Program-made: the position numbers and the translations under genes
DNA from: Bathynomus jamesi
Lineage: Eukaryota > Arthropoda > Malacostraca > Isopoda > Cirolanidae
Assembly (NCBI GenBank): GCA_023014485.1
Contig: JAJOZX010001860.1
Location: forward strand, 186,001 to 250,000
DNA: 64,000 nt
Direction: 5' to 3'
Part shown: piece after piece, positions 19,573 to 31,028 of the stretch
Layout: each line of letters starts with the position of its first letter
How positions within the stretch are numbered: position 1 is the first letter of the stretch
The notes under the pieces: generated by a model
What the model was told of the DNA's origin: nothing
What the model saw: only the letters and a program-made list of their open reading frames with translations
Database searches by the model: none

Positions 19573-20968
19573 CTCCTCACCGAAGAGGCATTGTTGTCAT
19601 TACCTTCTGCAAGTTTAGCCAAGCCTTCTCCATGAGGCTGTAACCCATTTCTAAAGCATAGAGTTTTTGTATAGGTCTCTTTAATTTCCCTCCTGAAGTC
19701 TTTATCAGTGCAGACCTAACTAAATTGTCTTTGCCAACAAACAACTCTTCAATTAAGCCAAGCTTCCAGCATTGCCTTGGTCTTTCATCCCCAATCATTA
19801 CCAATTCTCCTACCTTGATACAATTTGCATTGGAGCCCTTTACATTGCCTGATGGGTAATAATTGAGTTCTGGCAAGTATTCCATCTTCCAACTCTTCCA
19901 TAACTGATCTTGTAGCTCTTCAAGGTACTTGAACCTTCTGGTTAACTCTTCTTGACAGCTCTGGATAGGCTGTAAGTCTTCTGATAAACTGGGGCTTGAT
20001 GTTAATCGTTTACCACAAAGAAAATAATTTGGTGTCAATGGCTCTGCATCCTGCATACTGTTATAAACAAAGATGATGGGCCTGCTGTTCACCATTGCTT
20101 CTACTTCACACAAAACAGTACAGAATTCTTCTTTGCTCAAATGAGCATTAGCCAAAGGTTTCTTTAATGGACACTTTACAGTTCTCACAAGCCTTTCCCA
20201 AAATCCTCCCCACCATGGTGCTCTCTCAACAATAAACTCCCACTGTACCCCATGGTGTGAAAATTAGGATTGGAATCCCTCCTCTTTCAGCAAGGACCAA
20301 ACTTCTTGGAGTTCCTTTGCAGCCTTTTTGAAGGTTTTTGCATTATCAGATATGATTTTATTTGGGAAACCCTTCTGTTCACAAACCTTTTAAAGGCCAA
20401 AAGACATACATCACTACTTAAGTTGCTTACCAACTCCAAATGGATTGCTCTGGTGGTAGCACATGTGAAAAGACATATATAACCTTTGTTAGATTCCCCT
20501 TGCTCATACACATAGACTGGACCTGCAAAGTCTACTCCCACTACATCAAATGGGGCAGTATAGATACACCGTTCTCTTGGAAGTGGAGCCACCTTTTCAT
20601 AATAAGGCTTTGCACTCCAACGCTTGCAAACCACACATCTATGCAAGACCTTTTTTACTACTTGTCTAATTATGGGAATTCAAAACTGTTGTCTGATCTC
20701 TATTATCACTTCTCTAACTCCAGCATGTAACAACTTACGATGCGTATCCAGGATCAAAAGTTCCACAAAGTGCCCCCGAAAGGTAGCAAAATTGGATATC
20801 TTTTCTCCTCTGGAAGCCCAGAAAACTGTAGTCTACCTCCTACTCTCAATAAATCCTGATCCAAAAACACCCAAACCCTTGAGAGCAGAATGTGTTGGTA
20901 GAACCTGTAATGGACTGCTGGTGAGCAATTTTCTCTCTTCACCAAATTTTTCCTTCTGCACATATACC
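19573..20968 (-). pseudogene. BEL-1 integrase region
   Basis: Downward from 20963: the pre-integrase segment (LLRVGGRLQFSGLPEEKRYP), an H2C2-type region ending CVVCKRWSAKPYYEKVAPLP near 20600, the catalytic core start FDVVGVDFAGPVYV (first Asp of DDE) near 20550, a frameshifted second-Asp region (IISDNAKTF in frame two, near 20350), and a C-terminal frame 20188-19577 with EVEAMVNSRPI (the Glu region), LTPNYFL and the basic tail ending at the LTR. The frame is broken near 20400 and 20200. The integrase would join LTR ends to host DNA. Confidence 0.85.
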
Positions 20969-21514
20969 CAGTGGTGTAGTGCTAAATAAAGAAGTGAGGG
21001 AACGCATTTTGAAAGTGTTACTCAGATGCGGGGGGACAATGGCGAGCGCGGCGAGCCCATACAGCTGGGGGTCCGGGGCACTGTAAGCCCCCCGGGAAAT
21101 CTTTTGAAATCTGACCAATTTCAGGGATATTTTGAGGTCATATGCACTGGATATTAGGATATATTCCAAGGTTGAAGATGCAGTATTTCGTGTCATTAGA
21201 TATACGACATCCAGTACGATCAATAAAAATAGCTAACAACTGGAATGATTAACGAAAAAAAAGTTAACAACTGGTACGCCGTGGTGACTGTTTCACTAGA
21301 TCTTTATAGGCTAGCATTGCCTCAGTCGGAGCTAAAAGAATTGAAGCAGTTAATGATTCTTTCTCATATTTCTTCTAGGGGTGGGAATTAAAATTTCATG
21401 ACGTTAAGATTTGTAAGTTCGGATTTATTTGAAATAGTGAGGGAACGCCGTTCCGTCTACCAAAAAAAGTAAGGGAACGCCGTTCCCACGCGTTCCCACA
21501 GCACTACACCACTG
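20969..21514. mobile_element. Non-autonomous hAT-like element, TSD CATATACC
   Basis: TIR CAGTGGTGTAGTGCT at both ends (inverted), with a perfect 8-bp duplication CATATACC at 20961-20968 and 21515-21522. GGGAACGC-type repeats lie inside the ends. It splits BEL-1 pol between RNase H and integrase; BEL-2 at about 52375 shows the empty site. Confidence 0.93.
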
Positions 21515-21522
21515 CATATACC

Positions 21523-22156
21523 ACCCAGTATTGCTTCGATTGCTGAATCTCCTTAGTGTTCAGAATTCCTTCCCTTCTTCTTTCTCCCTTAATGGTGTCT
21601 GTAAATCTATATACCCATGCTGTCACTCTTAATAACCTTTTCAGATTGCCAATGTCCTCAAGCCTCAATATGGGGTCCTGCTGCATAACTTGACAACTGT
21701 CCACAGTGCATTTTCTCATCTCACTCACCCATTTTTCTTCAGCCTGGCATTCTCCTACAATAGGCTGATTAGAAGGCCAGTTTTCACTTCCAAGTTTTTG
21801 CCACTCTGGCCCATTCCACCACAAACTTGACTGTGCAAGATTTTTACTGAAATTCCTCGTGTTGGTAAATCAGCTGGGTTTTGGGTGCCTGGACAATGCT
21901 TCCATTGCTTTGGATCTGTGTGTGCTTGAATTTCCTCCACCCTATTGGCAACAAATGGTTTCCATTTGTTGGCCTGGCTTCTTAACCAGTGCCAAACCAT
22001 AGTGGAGTCTGTCCAATAATAGCTTGGAATTTCATAAAGGCCCAAAGACTTTTGCACTGTAACTGCAAGCCGACGAGCAATGACTGCACCCATCAATTCC
22101 AACCTTGGAATGGAAAGCCTTTTCAAAGGTGCTACTCTGCTCTTTGCAGCAACCAA
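21523..22156 (-). pseudogene. BEL-1 pol: RNase H and connection region
   Basis: The minus-strand frames read VAAKSRVAPLKRLSIPRLEL, a YYWTDSTMVWHWL block (catalytic Asp of RNase H), FVANRVEEIQ, and CPGTQNPADLPTRG, then RVTAWVYRF farther on. This block order is standard for BEL/Pao RNase H. The frame changes near 21755. Upstream it is interrupted by the LINE fragment at 22157 and continues at 23638. Confidence 0.83.
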
Positions 22157-23637
22157 CCTGCAACGGAAATGGCTATTTTAAATCTTATGGAATATGTAAA
22201 TATAGCTAAGGAGAACAAAGACATAATGATATCAATATTTATGGATTTGAGTAAGGCGTTTGATGTAATAGAAATAGACCATAATATTCTACTTAATAAA
22301 TTATACTGTTACGGCCTTAGAGGAGCAATCAGTGATTGGTTTAAAAGTTATTTGTCCAATAAATATCATTTTGTATCAGTAAATAAGGTTTGCTCAACTA
22401 AAGCCCTTGTCAGACATGGTGTGCCACAGGGCTCAGTTCTGGGTCCACTGTTATTTTTATTATATATAAATGACCTTCCACGTTCATCTGATATACTGAA
22501 CTTCATAATGTTTGCAGATGATACAACTGTCTCTTTTTCTTGCAAAGATGTTAATACAGCTAAGAATATATTTCATTCAGAATTCATCAGTGTAATGAAA
22601 TGGTTGACCACCCAATAAACTCTTCCTAAATACCAGTAAAACAAATTTCATGATTTTTATTAATAAAAGAAATGTATATCTTGATGAACTTAATGTTAAT
22701 GAAATCGTCATAAAGGCGTGTACTGTAACAAAATTTCTTGGTGGAATGCTGGATAAGAATTTGCAATGGAGTGATCATGTAAATTATATCGCGAAAAAAA
22801 TTTCAAGGAGCGTTGCTATAATGTTTAAACTTAGAAATGTAGTCCCTAAACAAGTTTTATTGACTCTTTATCATACTCTTGTTCTTCCTTATATAACATA
22901 CTGCACCCTTGTTTGGGGAAATTCCGCTAACAATGCATTAAATGGTATCTTTGTCATCCAAAAATGAGCAATAAGGTTATTATCTGATGCTGATTTCCTT
23001 GATCACTCTAGTGCATTATTTAAAGAGCTAAACCTACTAACCTCAACTAAACCTCAACGATATAACCAAACTGGCACATTTTATTTTTATTTACAAGTGT
23101 AAAAACAAAATCATTAATTTGCAATGGGTAAATAGATATTTTGTAACTCAAGAAATCCACTCGTATCAGACCAGAAATAGATGAAAGCTTGTTATACCTC
23201 AATTTAGATTGTCTTCATCTCAAAAACTACCCATTTTCATTGGATTGAAACTATGGAATGACTTGCATGCCGATATAAAAAATATTGTGAATGTGAATTT
23301 GTTTAAAACCAAGCTGAAATCCGATTAATAATGGCATACTAACAAAAATCTAGGATTAATGTCCAGTAATATTGTTTAATATTGTCCATTAATATTGTTT
23401 AATATTGTAATACATGGTTTAACTATTAATAATACTTATTTACTTTATTTATTTATTATTATTAATTAATAACAACTAGCTGCTTATTTTTAATAAGAGC
23501 CGAGTAAAGCCTAAAGCTTAAGGGCCAAATTAAATAAAATAAATAGTCAAGCTTCACAATTATTCATGTCATTGTAAATTGAAAAATTTATTTATTTTAT
23601 TATTATTAATAAAGGTTATTCTCTTCTATTCTATTCT
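22157..23637 (+). mobile_element. LINE fragment inserted in BEL-1 (CR1/L2-like RT)
   Basis: A 5'-truncated plus-strand LINE. RT motifs [39 protein letters not shown] and FIMFADDTT are intact to 22618; after a stop and frameshift the thumb frame 22650-22967 continues (TKFLGGMLDKNLQWSDHV, YITYCTLVWGN), then decayed tail and 3' UTR. It ends with a TTCTA-type simple tail near 23637. Comparison with BEL-2 at 53020 gives the exact site; no clear target duplication is left. Confidence 0.85.
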
Positions 23638-24862
23638 ACTTCCTCTTCAAATGTGCCTCTTATATAAATGCAAGTTGCATAGGCTTTCTCACTTGCGTCA
23701 CAAAAGATGTGCAGCTCCAAATTATCTGGACTATTGTTCAACTCTCCAAAGTACCATCTTGGGATTTCAATGTCTCCAAGATGTGCCAATTCTTTGAACC
23801 AATATTTCCACTTTACCACCATATGATCGGGTAACTCTTGGTCCCAACCAAGTCCAATTTCCCAGAGGCTCTGAAACCAAATTTTTTACTTTATCACAAT
23901 GGAGCCAGGAATCCAAGAGGATCAAACACCTTCGAAGCCAAACTAAGAGCTGTACGTTTTGTCCACTTTGTTTCATTCTCAGCCAGCTCTACTAAAGACT
24001 CGTGGTGAGGGAGGTAGGGAGGCACAAAGGGAGGCACAAAGGGAGGCACAAACAAATCCTCTCCTTGCTCCCAAACAGTGCCAAGCACCTTGGTGTCTAT
24101 TGCCCACAACTCCTTAATACCAGAATCCTCAATACTTTCTGCTGCATCAGGTCCTACACAGGACTGACTCATAAACTGTTGTAACTGAGAATGATTGGTC
24201 TGCCATTTTCTAAGCTCCCTCATTATAGCTCTAGCCTCCATGAATATCTGTTTAGCCATTTCTGTATTATCCACTGAACACAGCAAATCATCAACATAAA
24301 AAGTTTGCCTTATGTGTTCAATAGTATTAAGATAGACTTCAGAATATTTCTTATAATGGTACTGCATAGTAGCTGCCAAAAGAAATGGATTATAGCTGAG
24401 GCCAAACAACACTGACTTCATTCTATATGCTTCAACCTTGGGTTCATTTTTCAACAAGTTTTTCGTATCCACCCACAGATACCTTACTGCATCTCTGTCC
24501 TCTAGTTTTAACTTTATCCTCAAAAAGGCTTGCTTTACATCTGCAGTCAATGCTACTCTACCAAACCTGAATCTCAGTAACAAGGAAAATAAATCTGCAT
24601 TTAAATTTGGCCAAGCATCCAAACAGTCATTCAAGGACACACCACCTCTGTCCTTGGCTGAGTATCAAAAACTATCTTCAGTTTGGTGGTAGTTTTGTCT
24701 TGCCATACCACTGCATGGTGTGGCAGATATTGTGCCTCCTGACTCAAGAGCTCATCTTTCACCCTTTTAGCATATCCCTCCTTTACGTAGCTTAGGATGC
24801 CCTCATCTTATTCATTTAACAACTCCTCATTTTTCCTTAGCCTGTGCAATGAAGTCTCCAAA
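23638..24862 (-). pseudogene. BEL-1 reverse transcriptase
   Basis: The main frame (24640-23894) contains RFGRVALTADVKQAFLRIKL (first catalytic Asp), VLFGLSYNPFLLAATMQYH, and FYVDDLLCSVDN (YVDD intact), then KRTALSLASKVFDPLGFLAP. The continuation (23976-23638) shows WYFGELNNSPDNLELHIFCD and the start of RNase H. A 15-bp unit repeated three times at about 24007-24050 (protein VPPFVPPFVPP) is absent from BEL-2. Upstream it meets the hAT at 24863. Confidence 0.87.
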
Positions 24863-25770
24863 CAGGGGCGCATTTAGAGTGTGCGGGGCCTTGGGAAAAC
24901 TATTTCTCGGGACGTATTATTTTAGTGTGTAATGAATGACAATATTTTGTAATGCACATAACAGATATATTTTTTTAACACACACAAAACACACATGCGG
25001 AAGCCATTCGGCTTATTAATGTGATATTAAAGACTATAACTTAACTATGTACACACACAGTGTATACAGCTACACTAGTAGGCTACACAGTTGTAATGCA
25101 CTTAATAAACATCTACACAGTTATTGTAATGCACTTAATAAACAGCTACACAGTTGTAGTGCACTTAATAAACAGCTAAACTGTCCAGCTTACTGTACTG
25201 TAGATAGAATGTAGATTTGTAATGAATATTACATAGGACGCTTCCTGACTTTTTGTTTGGAAAACTGCGTGATTGTGTCCTCGAAACTCACCGACTGCAA
25301 CACCTCATGCTCTATATTCAACAGTGCCAGGGATGAAAGGCGCTCCTGGCCCATCGTAGAGCGAAGGTAGTTTTTTATCAGTTTGACTTTCGAGAATGAA
25401 CGTTCACCAGAACAGTTCGTGACAAACATACACAAGTATATTCTCATTGCTATTTCCATGTTTGGGAATGTTCGTTTCAGTTCGTTTGTGTTCATATGCC
25501 GATAAAATCTGTTGCACATGTCTTCACGTTCCGTCTGGGATTCTGTTTCACTTTCGGTGAGTTTCATTAGGGCAGCGAACTGCACAACTGTTACCAGCTC
25601 TTTCTCCAGATCAGCCGGATAGCATTCTACTAGATGTTCAGCTGACCGTCGATGTCCAGGACTAAAAGGAAATACAAAAATCCAAATCTTTTCTGCAGGA
25701 CAGCGTACGCTTCTAGACGAGTGTTCAGAGTGGTACACAGTTTATCAATTATCGGTAGAAATGCACTGGT

Positions 25771-25946
25771 CCAAAATGAATCTCTTGGTGTCAGGTTCGT
25801 ATCTTCGGCAGTTCCGATTTCGTTATGATGGCACTTTCTCTTCTTTAAATGCAGTGGTCCAAAATGAATCTCTTGGTGTCAGGTTCGTATCTTCGGCAGT
25901 TCCGATTTCGTCATGATGGCACTTTCTCTTCTTTGTGCGTTGAGTC
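25771..25946. repeat. 88-bp tandem duplication inside the hAT transposase
   Basis: Two copies of a unit starting CCAAAATGAATCTCTTGG (25771 and 25859), almost identical. Since 88 is not a multiple of three, the duplication shifts the reading frame; the protein sequence around LTPRDSFW appears twice as a result. Confidence 0.9.
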
Positions 25947-27544
25947 GATTCCTTGTATACTCGATGACCACACTTTCTGATGCCCTGGTCCTCGAATTCG
26001 TCAAATCTTGATCTGAGATCTTCAACAAATTGCAGTAGTGATTTCACCAAGAGGGTGGCTGAGTCTAACGACATTCCTTGTTTTTGCAGAGATGCATTCG
26101 TTTTTTGAAATCGTTCGAGAATAGTGTTCCATAAAACCAATAAAATGGCTGTTTCGAGTTGTTGAAGCTGTTTAGACTATCCCCTGGCTTCGATCCTGGC
26201 TTCCGCAGTTTGGTTGGTATCTACTGCTAGCTCATCCAGTACCACGTTATTCTCGGCGTAGCCTTCGGTTAAAGATTGGACGGCATCTGATCTGGCTGAC
26301 CAGCGGGTATCGGAGAGACCTTTGTCGACCTTTAGTTTCTTACTACGGGAACTGCTATCGAGAACCTCTACATGTCGACGCCATCGGTATGTCGAGGAGA
26401 CGAGAAACGTGTAGACATTTTAAATGAGAATAAACAATTCAAAGGCTGCTATGCAACTGTCCACTGCTGATTTACCCACAAGATCTAATGAGTAGCACAT
26501 GCATGGCACAAACTCAGCATACGGAGATTTTGACTTGATGTGGCTCTTTACGCCGTTGTATTTCCCTGCCATATTGCTTGCGTTATCATAAGACTGTCCT
26601 CTGCAGTTTCCAATTCGAATGCCATGCGTCTCCAGAAAGTTGAGGACCACGTCGGCGATTCCTTTTCCTGTATGTGTGTTCATAGGTATGAACTGTAGAA
26701 ATCGCTCGACGGACCCAGACTCAACCACATATCGGACGGTGAAGCACAGTTGATCGGTGTGGGAAACATCAGGCGTAGAGTCGACGGAGAGAGAGTAGTA
26801 TTTTGACTGCTGGATTTCTCAGATAATCGTCTGAAGTATTTTATCGGCCATCAACACTGAGTTCCTCGCAAATGAAATGAGGGAGATACGAGGTGTGTCC
26901 GCTACCTTCGTTGGCATGCTCGCTTATATGCGTAGCTAGAAAACTGTCATACTTACTTAAAAGTTCCAAAATTCCGTAATAGTTGCCGTTGTTTGGTGAA
27001 CCGAAACGGGAGTCGTGTCCACGAATTGCTAGTCCTCGTGACGTGATATACTTGATAACGTCGACACAGCGCCGCAAAACTTCCTGCCAGTAATTGCACT
27101 CCTTTTCAAACTGGTTCACCAGTTTCGAATCAACACGGTCGGAGACAGACTTTCTAACCAACAAATATCTCATCGACTCCATATGTTGCTCACATTTTCC
27201 GTGTGCTTCGACCGATTGTCTACCATGCCTCCAGTCGTTGAACCCGATTGTGAACTTGCTGTCCGCCCTCGACATTAATTTACAGACAAAACAGTAAACA
27301 CAGCCTGTGGACTCAGAATAGCACAGCAAAGACACCTCAATCCTCTCATTCGTCAGGCTATGTTTCTTAACAAATAATGTCCTCGTACATCGGCGTGTTG
27401 TACCACTTTCAGTAGTTGAAGAGTTACTGAAGTCGCTGTCATAATTTCGGCAATCTGATGTTCCCCGCTCTATCCAGAACTCTCTAAAGTCATCGGTCAG
27501 CACTTGTGGCCACAAACCAATGTCATTAATTGCATGTTCTGAAG

Positions 27545-27790
27545 CTGGTGGGCCTGCTGAACGCACTGACGTAGACGGGTCTTCTGAAGACGCAGCTGCT
27601 GATGTAGTGGAGGCAACCGGTGGGCCTGCTGAAGGGGTTGACGTAGACGAATCTCCTGAAAATGCAGCTGCTGAAGTAGTGGAGGCAGCTGCTGGGCTTG
27701 CTGAACACACTGACGTAGACGCGTCTTCTGAAAATGCAGCTGCTGAAGTAGCGGAGGCAGCTGGTGGGCCTGCTGAAGGGGCTGACTTAG
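27545..27790. repeat. 72-bp coding minisatellite in the hAT transposase N-terminus
   Basis: About three and a half copies of a unit encoding roughly 24 residues (SAGPPxASxTSAAAFSEDxSTS). Lengths are in multiples of three, so the frame is kept. The region is likely a disordered linker ahead of the zinc finger. Confidence 0.85.
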
Positions 27791-28225
27791 TTGCTGATGA
27801 TTTAATCCAATTAGTCAGTTTCGGCACCGTCGCAAGAAACTCTTCTCTGCGCTTCTTATCCTTACGCTTTTCACTACCGGGTTTATATTTCCTCCTTCGA
27901 TCCCGGCCACGGCTCGTTTCCATGTTGTATGTATTACAATGCCAACAATAAGAACATAAATCATGAATCTGCAACAGAAACAAGAAGTAAGTTAGTAACA
28001 ACATTAGAAATGAGTAACACTAACAAGAACAACAAATTAAACACCATCAAAGCGGATATTAGAATGTCTGATGCCATGTCGCCTGCCGGAAAAAGTAAAA
28101 CTCGTCGCAGATAGCAAATACATGACGTTTAATTTTTTTCAATTGAAATTTGTGGGGCCCATCGGGCACGGGGCCTTGTACATTTGCCCGGTGCGCCACC
28201 CCCTAAATGCGGCCCTGTCTCCAAC

Positions 28226-28985
28226 CTCCTGTTGGCTAGCTGAAGGTTCGAGGTGGGTTTGCAAGAATCCTTCCAAGGGAGGCCAACTTCATAGCAACCA
28301 TCTCTAAACCCAATACCTTTTTCAAATTACTCTAAAACATCACTATTCACTGTATTTGCCTGCTTCGCCTGTTTGTCCTTTATGCCAATGGATTCAAGTT
28401 GCCAAAAAGGCTTTCAAATGCCTTTCCAAACCATGGCTATTCTCCTCAATCTTAACAAAAAGAACTTTAACCTTCATTTCATTGCAATAGCTACCATGTA
28501 GCATCCAGCCTAGCTTACTTTCAATAGCTACACGACCTTGAGATGTGCGGACAATGTTACCCGTAATGAAGTCCCAGTAATAGTCAGCTCCAATCAAAAG
28601 ACTAATATCTTCTGTTTCTTCAAACCTATTATTGCCCAAATTAATTCCTTTAACTTGCAATTCTTGGACACATGCCATATCTAAACAAGTAGTGACTGGA
28701 GCACAAAGTTCCTCAATCTCTACAGCTTGGACCGTGATAGTGGGACTTTGTGGTAACAACCCCTTAACCAGAGCTTCTACCTTTTTAACTTTGGTTCGGT
28801 TTTGAAGTGAACCCCCAAGCCCAGAAATTCTTAAATTTTCCCTCTTAAGTTCTTTAAACTTAAAATTTCTGGAAATTCTGGTCTTAATAAAGTTACACTG
28901 GCTACCACGATCAAACGAGACTCTTAAAGTAGCTTCTCCATCATTCCCAATTAATAATGCTGCAGCTCTTTGCAATAATCACCCT
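28226..28985 (-). pseudogene. BEL-1 protease (A17-type) and adjacent pol
   Basis: An open minus-strand frame of 193 codons (28975-28394). LRVSFDRGSQCNFI holds the expected aspartic protease D-S/T-G-S site, but the second residue is Arg (DRGS); the BEL-2 copy reads DSGS. It continues with LKRENLRISGLGG, LPQSPTITVQAVEIEELCAP, SLLIGADYYWDFI and SKLGWMLHGSY as in BEL/Pao peptidase A17 domains. The S-to-R change should abolish protease activity. Confidence 0.85.
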
Positions 28986-29063
28986 TTACTTTTACTCCCT
29001 TTCATAGCAGTGGCATGTGCCACTGATGTCTCTACTTCTGGGGTAGGCCTTCTAGGAGTGTTT

Positions 29064-30020
29064 TCACACAATAATGGCTGATGCCGGCCATGGCATTTTT
29101 TGCAAAAAAATTTTAAACTTACAAAACCTTGCTCTGTGACCTTTCAAAAAACATTTAAAACATGCTGTGAACTTAGTTACTCTGTCTTTTCTCTCCTCAA
29201 CAGGTAAAGTCTCAGCCACCTCACATTTATATGACTTGTGGTTGCCTTCGCAAAATATGCATTCTTTGATTCCCTTTAATTTATTCTGCTGAAGGAGGAT
29301 GTACACATGTTCTGTAAAGTGTCCCCTACTTAATTCAAGCAAAATTGAGCTAGGCAATTTAGACTCCAGTATAGTGACCAACAATACACCATACCTTTCC
29401 ATTCCTACACCCAAGTTGTCCAGGGAGCTAGTTCTAACTTCAAATTCATCATATAACTGCCGTAACTCCTTGACACTATTGGGATTATTAACAGGAGGTA
29501 TAGCTAAAAGTTCACGGAGGTGGCTTTTAATTAAGCTCTGTGGCTTACCAAACCGTTTCATTAATATATCCCAAGCCACATTATAATTAGCCTCTGTTAA
29601 TGCTAATCCTGCTATTGTCTTTGCTGGTTGAACTGCAGATCTGTTGACCTTAACGTCACAAACACCGTTTGTTGAGGGCTGTGTTTCATTATTAGACCTG
29701 GTCTCTAACTGTACTGAGCTGCTAAACTCTTTTGCTCTGTGGCATGCTTTAATTATGTCATCAATAATCTCTTCAAAGTAAATTATGTCATTTTCCACTT
29801 CATCCTCTTCTATAAGAGCCTCAATTTTAACATTTACTTCGCTCAGAGCAACCTTTTTAGTTTCTAATATGGAAAGTTGCGGAGCCATGAAGCTTAAATC
29901 CTCTTGGTCTAAGGCAGAATCTATAGTGGCAATGACCTTTGTAATTAAACCTTTGTGGGCGCTTCTCCTTTTTCTAAACTTGTTCAATTCAGCTGCATTC
30001 ATCTTCAATGCAAACAACAA
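29064..30020 (-). pseudogene. BEL-1 gag
   Basis: Open for 318 codons from MLFALKMNAAELNKF. It has a charged N-terminal helix region, then a DUF1759-like block (NYNVAWDILMKRFG, LIKSHLRELLAIPPV, GVLLVTILESKLPSS) and zinc knuckles CIFCEGNHKSYKC and CFKCFLKGHRARFC; the third knuckle is lost to a frameshift near 29100. Compared with BEL-2, an in-frame deletion of about 147 bp near 29630 removes the start of the DUF1759-like block. Gag would form the particle and bind element RNA. Confidence 0.85.
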
Positions 30021-30429
30021 TTGGGCTCAATGCCAAATAAGCTGAATTGGCGAACATACTTAACCAAATTGATCAAACTCAAATTTTGTCTTTTTTCAAA
30101 TAAACTGAATTGCTTGGTTGGGGTACTGACCAACCACCAGTATGGAATACCAAATTTTCCGCCCAAGTAACTGGCGCACTGAAGCCTGCAACTTTCGTCT
30201 ACGAATAATAAACCAAAATTAACCAAACCGGTAAAAATGTAGGCTCAAAACAACGACAGACTAGCGGCCAAGTTTCGCAATTGGGCGACCAAACTTTCTA
30301 CCCTGGGACCTTAAATCAATTATGCTGAACTCGTCCAGGCCTAACTTAGGCTACAATTTGCATAATCAGAACTTTGCCGAAAAATAGTCACTGACTCACT
30401 CTTGGCCTAGAATCCGGCTCGAAGGACCA
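30021..30429 (-). other. BEL-1 5' leader with primer-binding-like site
   Basis: Non-coding leader between the LTR and gag. Directly after the LTR the minus strand reads TGGTCCTTCGAGCCGG (plus 30414-30429), in the position of the tRNA primer-binding site and similar to what I know of BEL/Pao leaders. The tRNA was not identified. Confidence 0.6.
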
Positions 30430-31028
30430 CGTTATTTTATTTTATTGGGTTCAGAATCCCAGCTGAGCCTTGAACGGCCAAGCTCTGAGGGGCTACTGCA
30501 ACCTACAGCCCAAGTTAAGTTAGACTAAACAAACTTACGGACTTAGAGGTCCTATTACGTCCTACCTCAGGGTTGCTGACTCGATGTGGGCCCACCTTAG
30601 CCTCAGTTGCATAAAATTAAGATAAAAACAAAAAGGGGCACTGTTTATGGTCTTCTTTCTAAAGCATGCAACAGCAACACAACCTGCACCATTGCACAAT
30701 GCAACAATCTTTTATCTAAACAACCAAACTGAATTGCAAGAGAGCTCTCTATAGGACCACGCCATGTAAGTGCCGCATTCAACAAACGAGTAGAAAGGAC
30801 GCACCAGTGCCCCAAAAAAATGATGCCACAAAAGTGCCCAAACAATGATGCCACAAGAGCCCCAAAATGCTAGTTCTAAATTAAGTGAATTTTTCACTAA
30901 CCTTACAATTATGAGATGGATATATATACACCTTAACTTAATATATACAAGCAATGCTGCATCAATCAGCTTAGTCATCATATCGCCTTTGGACAACAAT
31001 GGCTCTTTCTCTTCTAGATTTTCTAACA
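30430..31028 (-). repeat. BEL-1 5' LTR (599 bp)
   Basis: TGTTAGAAAATC at the start (31028) and AATAACG at the end (30430), with AATAAA-type signals near the end. About the same length as the solo copies at 45025-45628 and 48577-49175. Confidence 0.88.

Larger units (their letters stand above)
25229..27923 (-). pseudogene. hAT transposase, zinc-finger MYM type 1-like (broken)
   Basis: I place the start at METSRGRDRRRK (27923); the frame above it is probably intron or leader. Order: basic N-terminus; an Ala/Ser/Pro repeat region; a TTF-type zinc finger (CYCFVCKLMSR-like, then GFNDWRHGRQSVEAHGKCEQH); after a frameshift and a TGA near 26820, SVDSTPDVSHTDQL (first Asp) and QSYDNASNMAGKY (second Asp) near 26570; a helical insertion; and the C-terminal dimerisation block NCSGERSFSKVKLIKNYLRS near 25420. 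An 88-bp tandem duplication near 25770-25946 shifts the frame. It would cut and paste the element. Confidence 0.85.
24863..28217 (-). mobile_element. Autonomous-type hAT transposon (ZMYM1-like transposase), 8-bp TSD
   Basis: TIRs CAGGGGCGCATTTAGAG and CAGGGCCGCATTTAGGG (inverted). Target duplication TCTCCAAA (24855-24862) and TCTCCAAC (28218-28225); BEL-2 near 54220 carries the empty site TCTCCAAC, so one copy has mutated. The 3355-bp element holds a complete but broken hAT transposase gene on the minus strand. Confidence 0.92.
18160..31028 (-). mobile_element. BEL-1, BEL/Pao retrotransposon with both LTRs
   Basis: A minus-strand BEL/Pao element: 5' LTR (30430-31028), primer-binding-like site, gag, A17-type protease, RT, RNase H, integrase and 3' LTR (18160-19572). 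Insertions split it: hAT (18754-19530), hAT (20969-21514), LINE fragment (22157-23637) and a 3.4-kb hAT (24863-28217). BEL-2 in the same window is a close relative and confirms every junction. Its two outer flanks do not match: the right one is LINE C and the left one is not. Confidence 0.88.

Noticed and set aside
30645..30854. Short LTR frames joined to LINE C or integrase frames
   Set aside because: The long frame 30712-31539 runs from LINE C into the BEL LTR by chance; only the LINE part is coding in origin.
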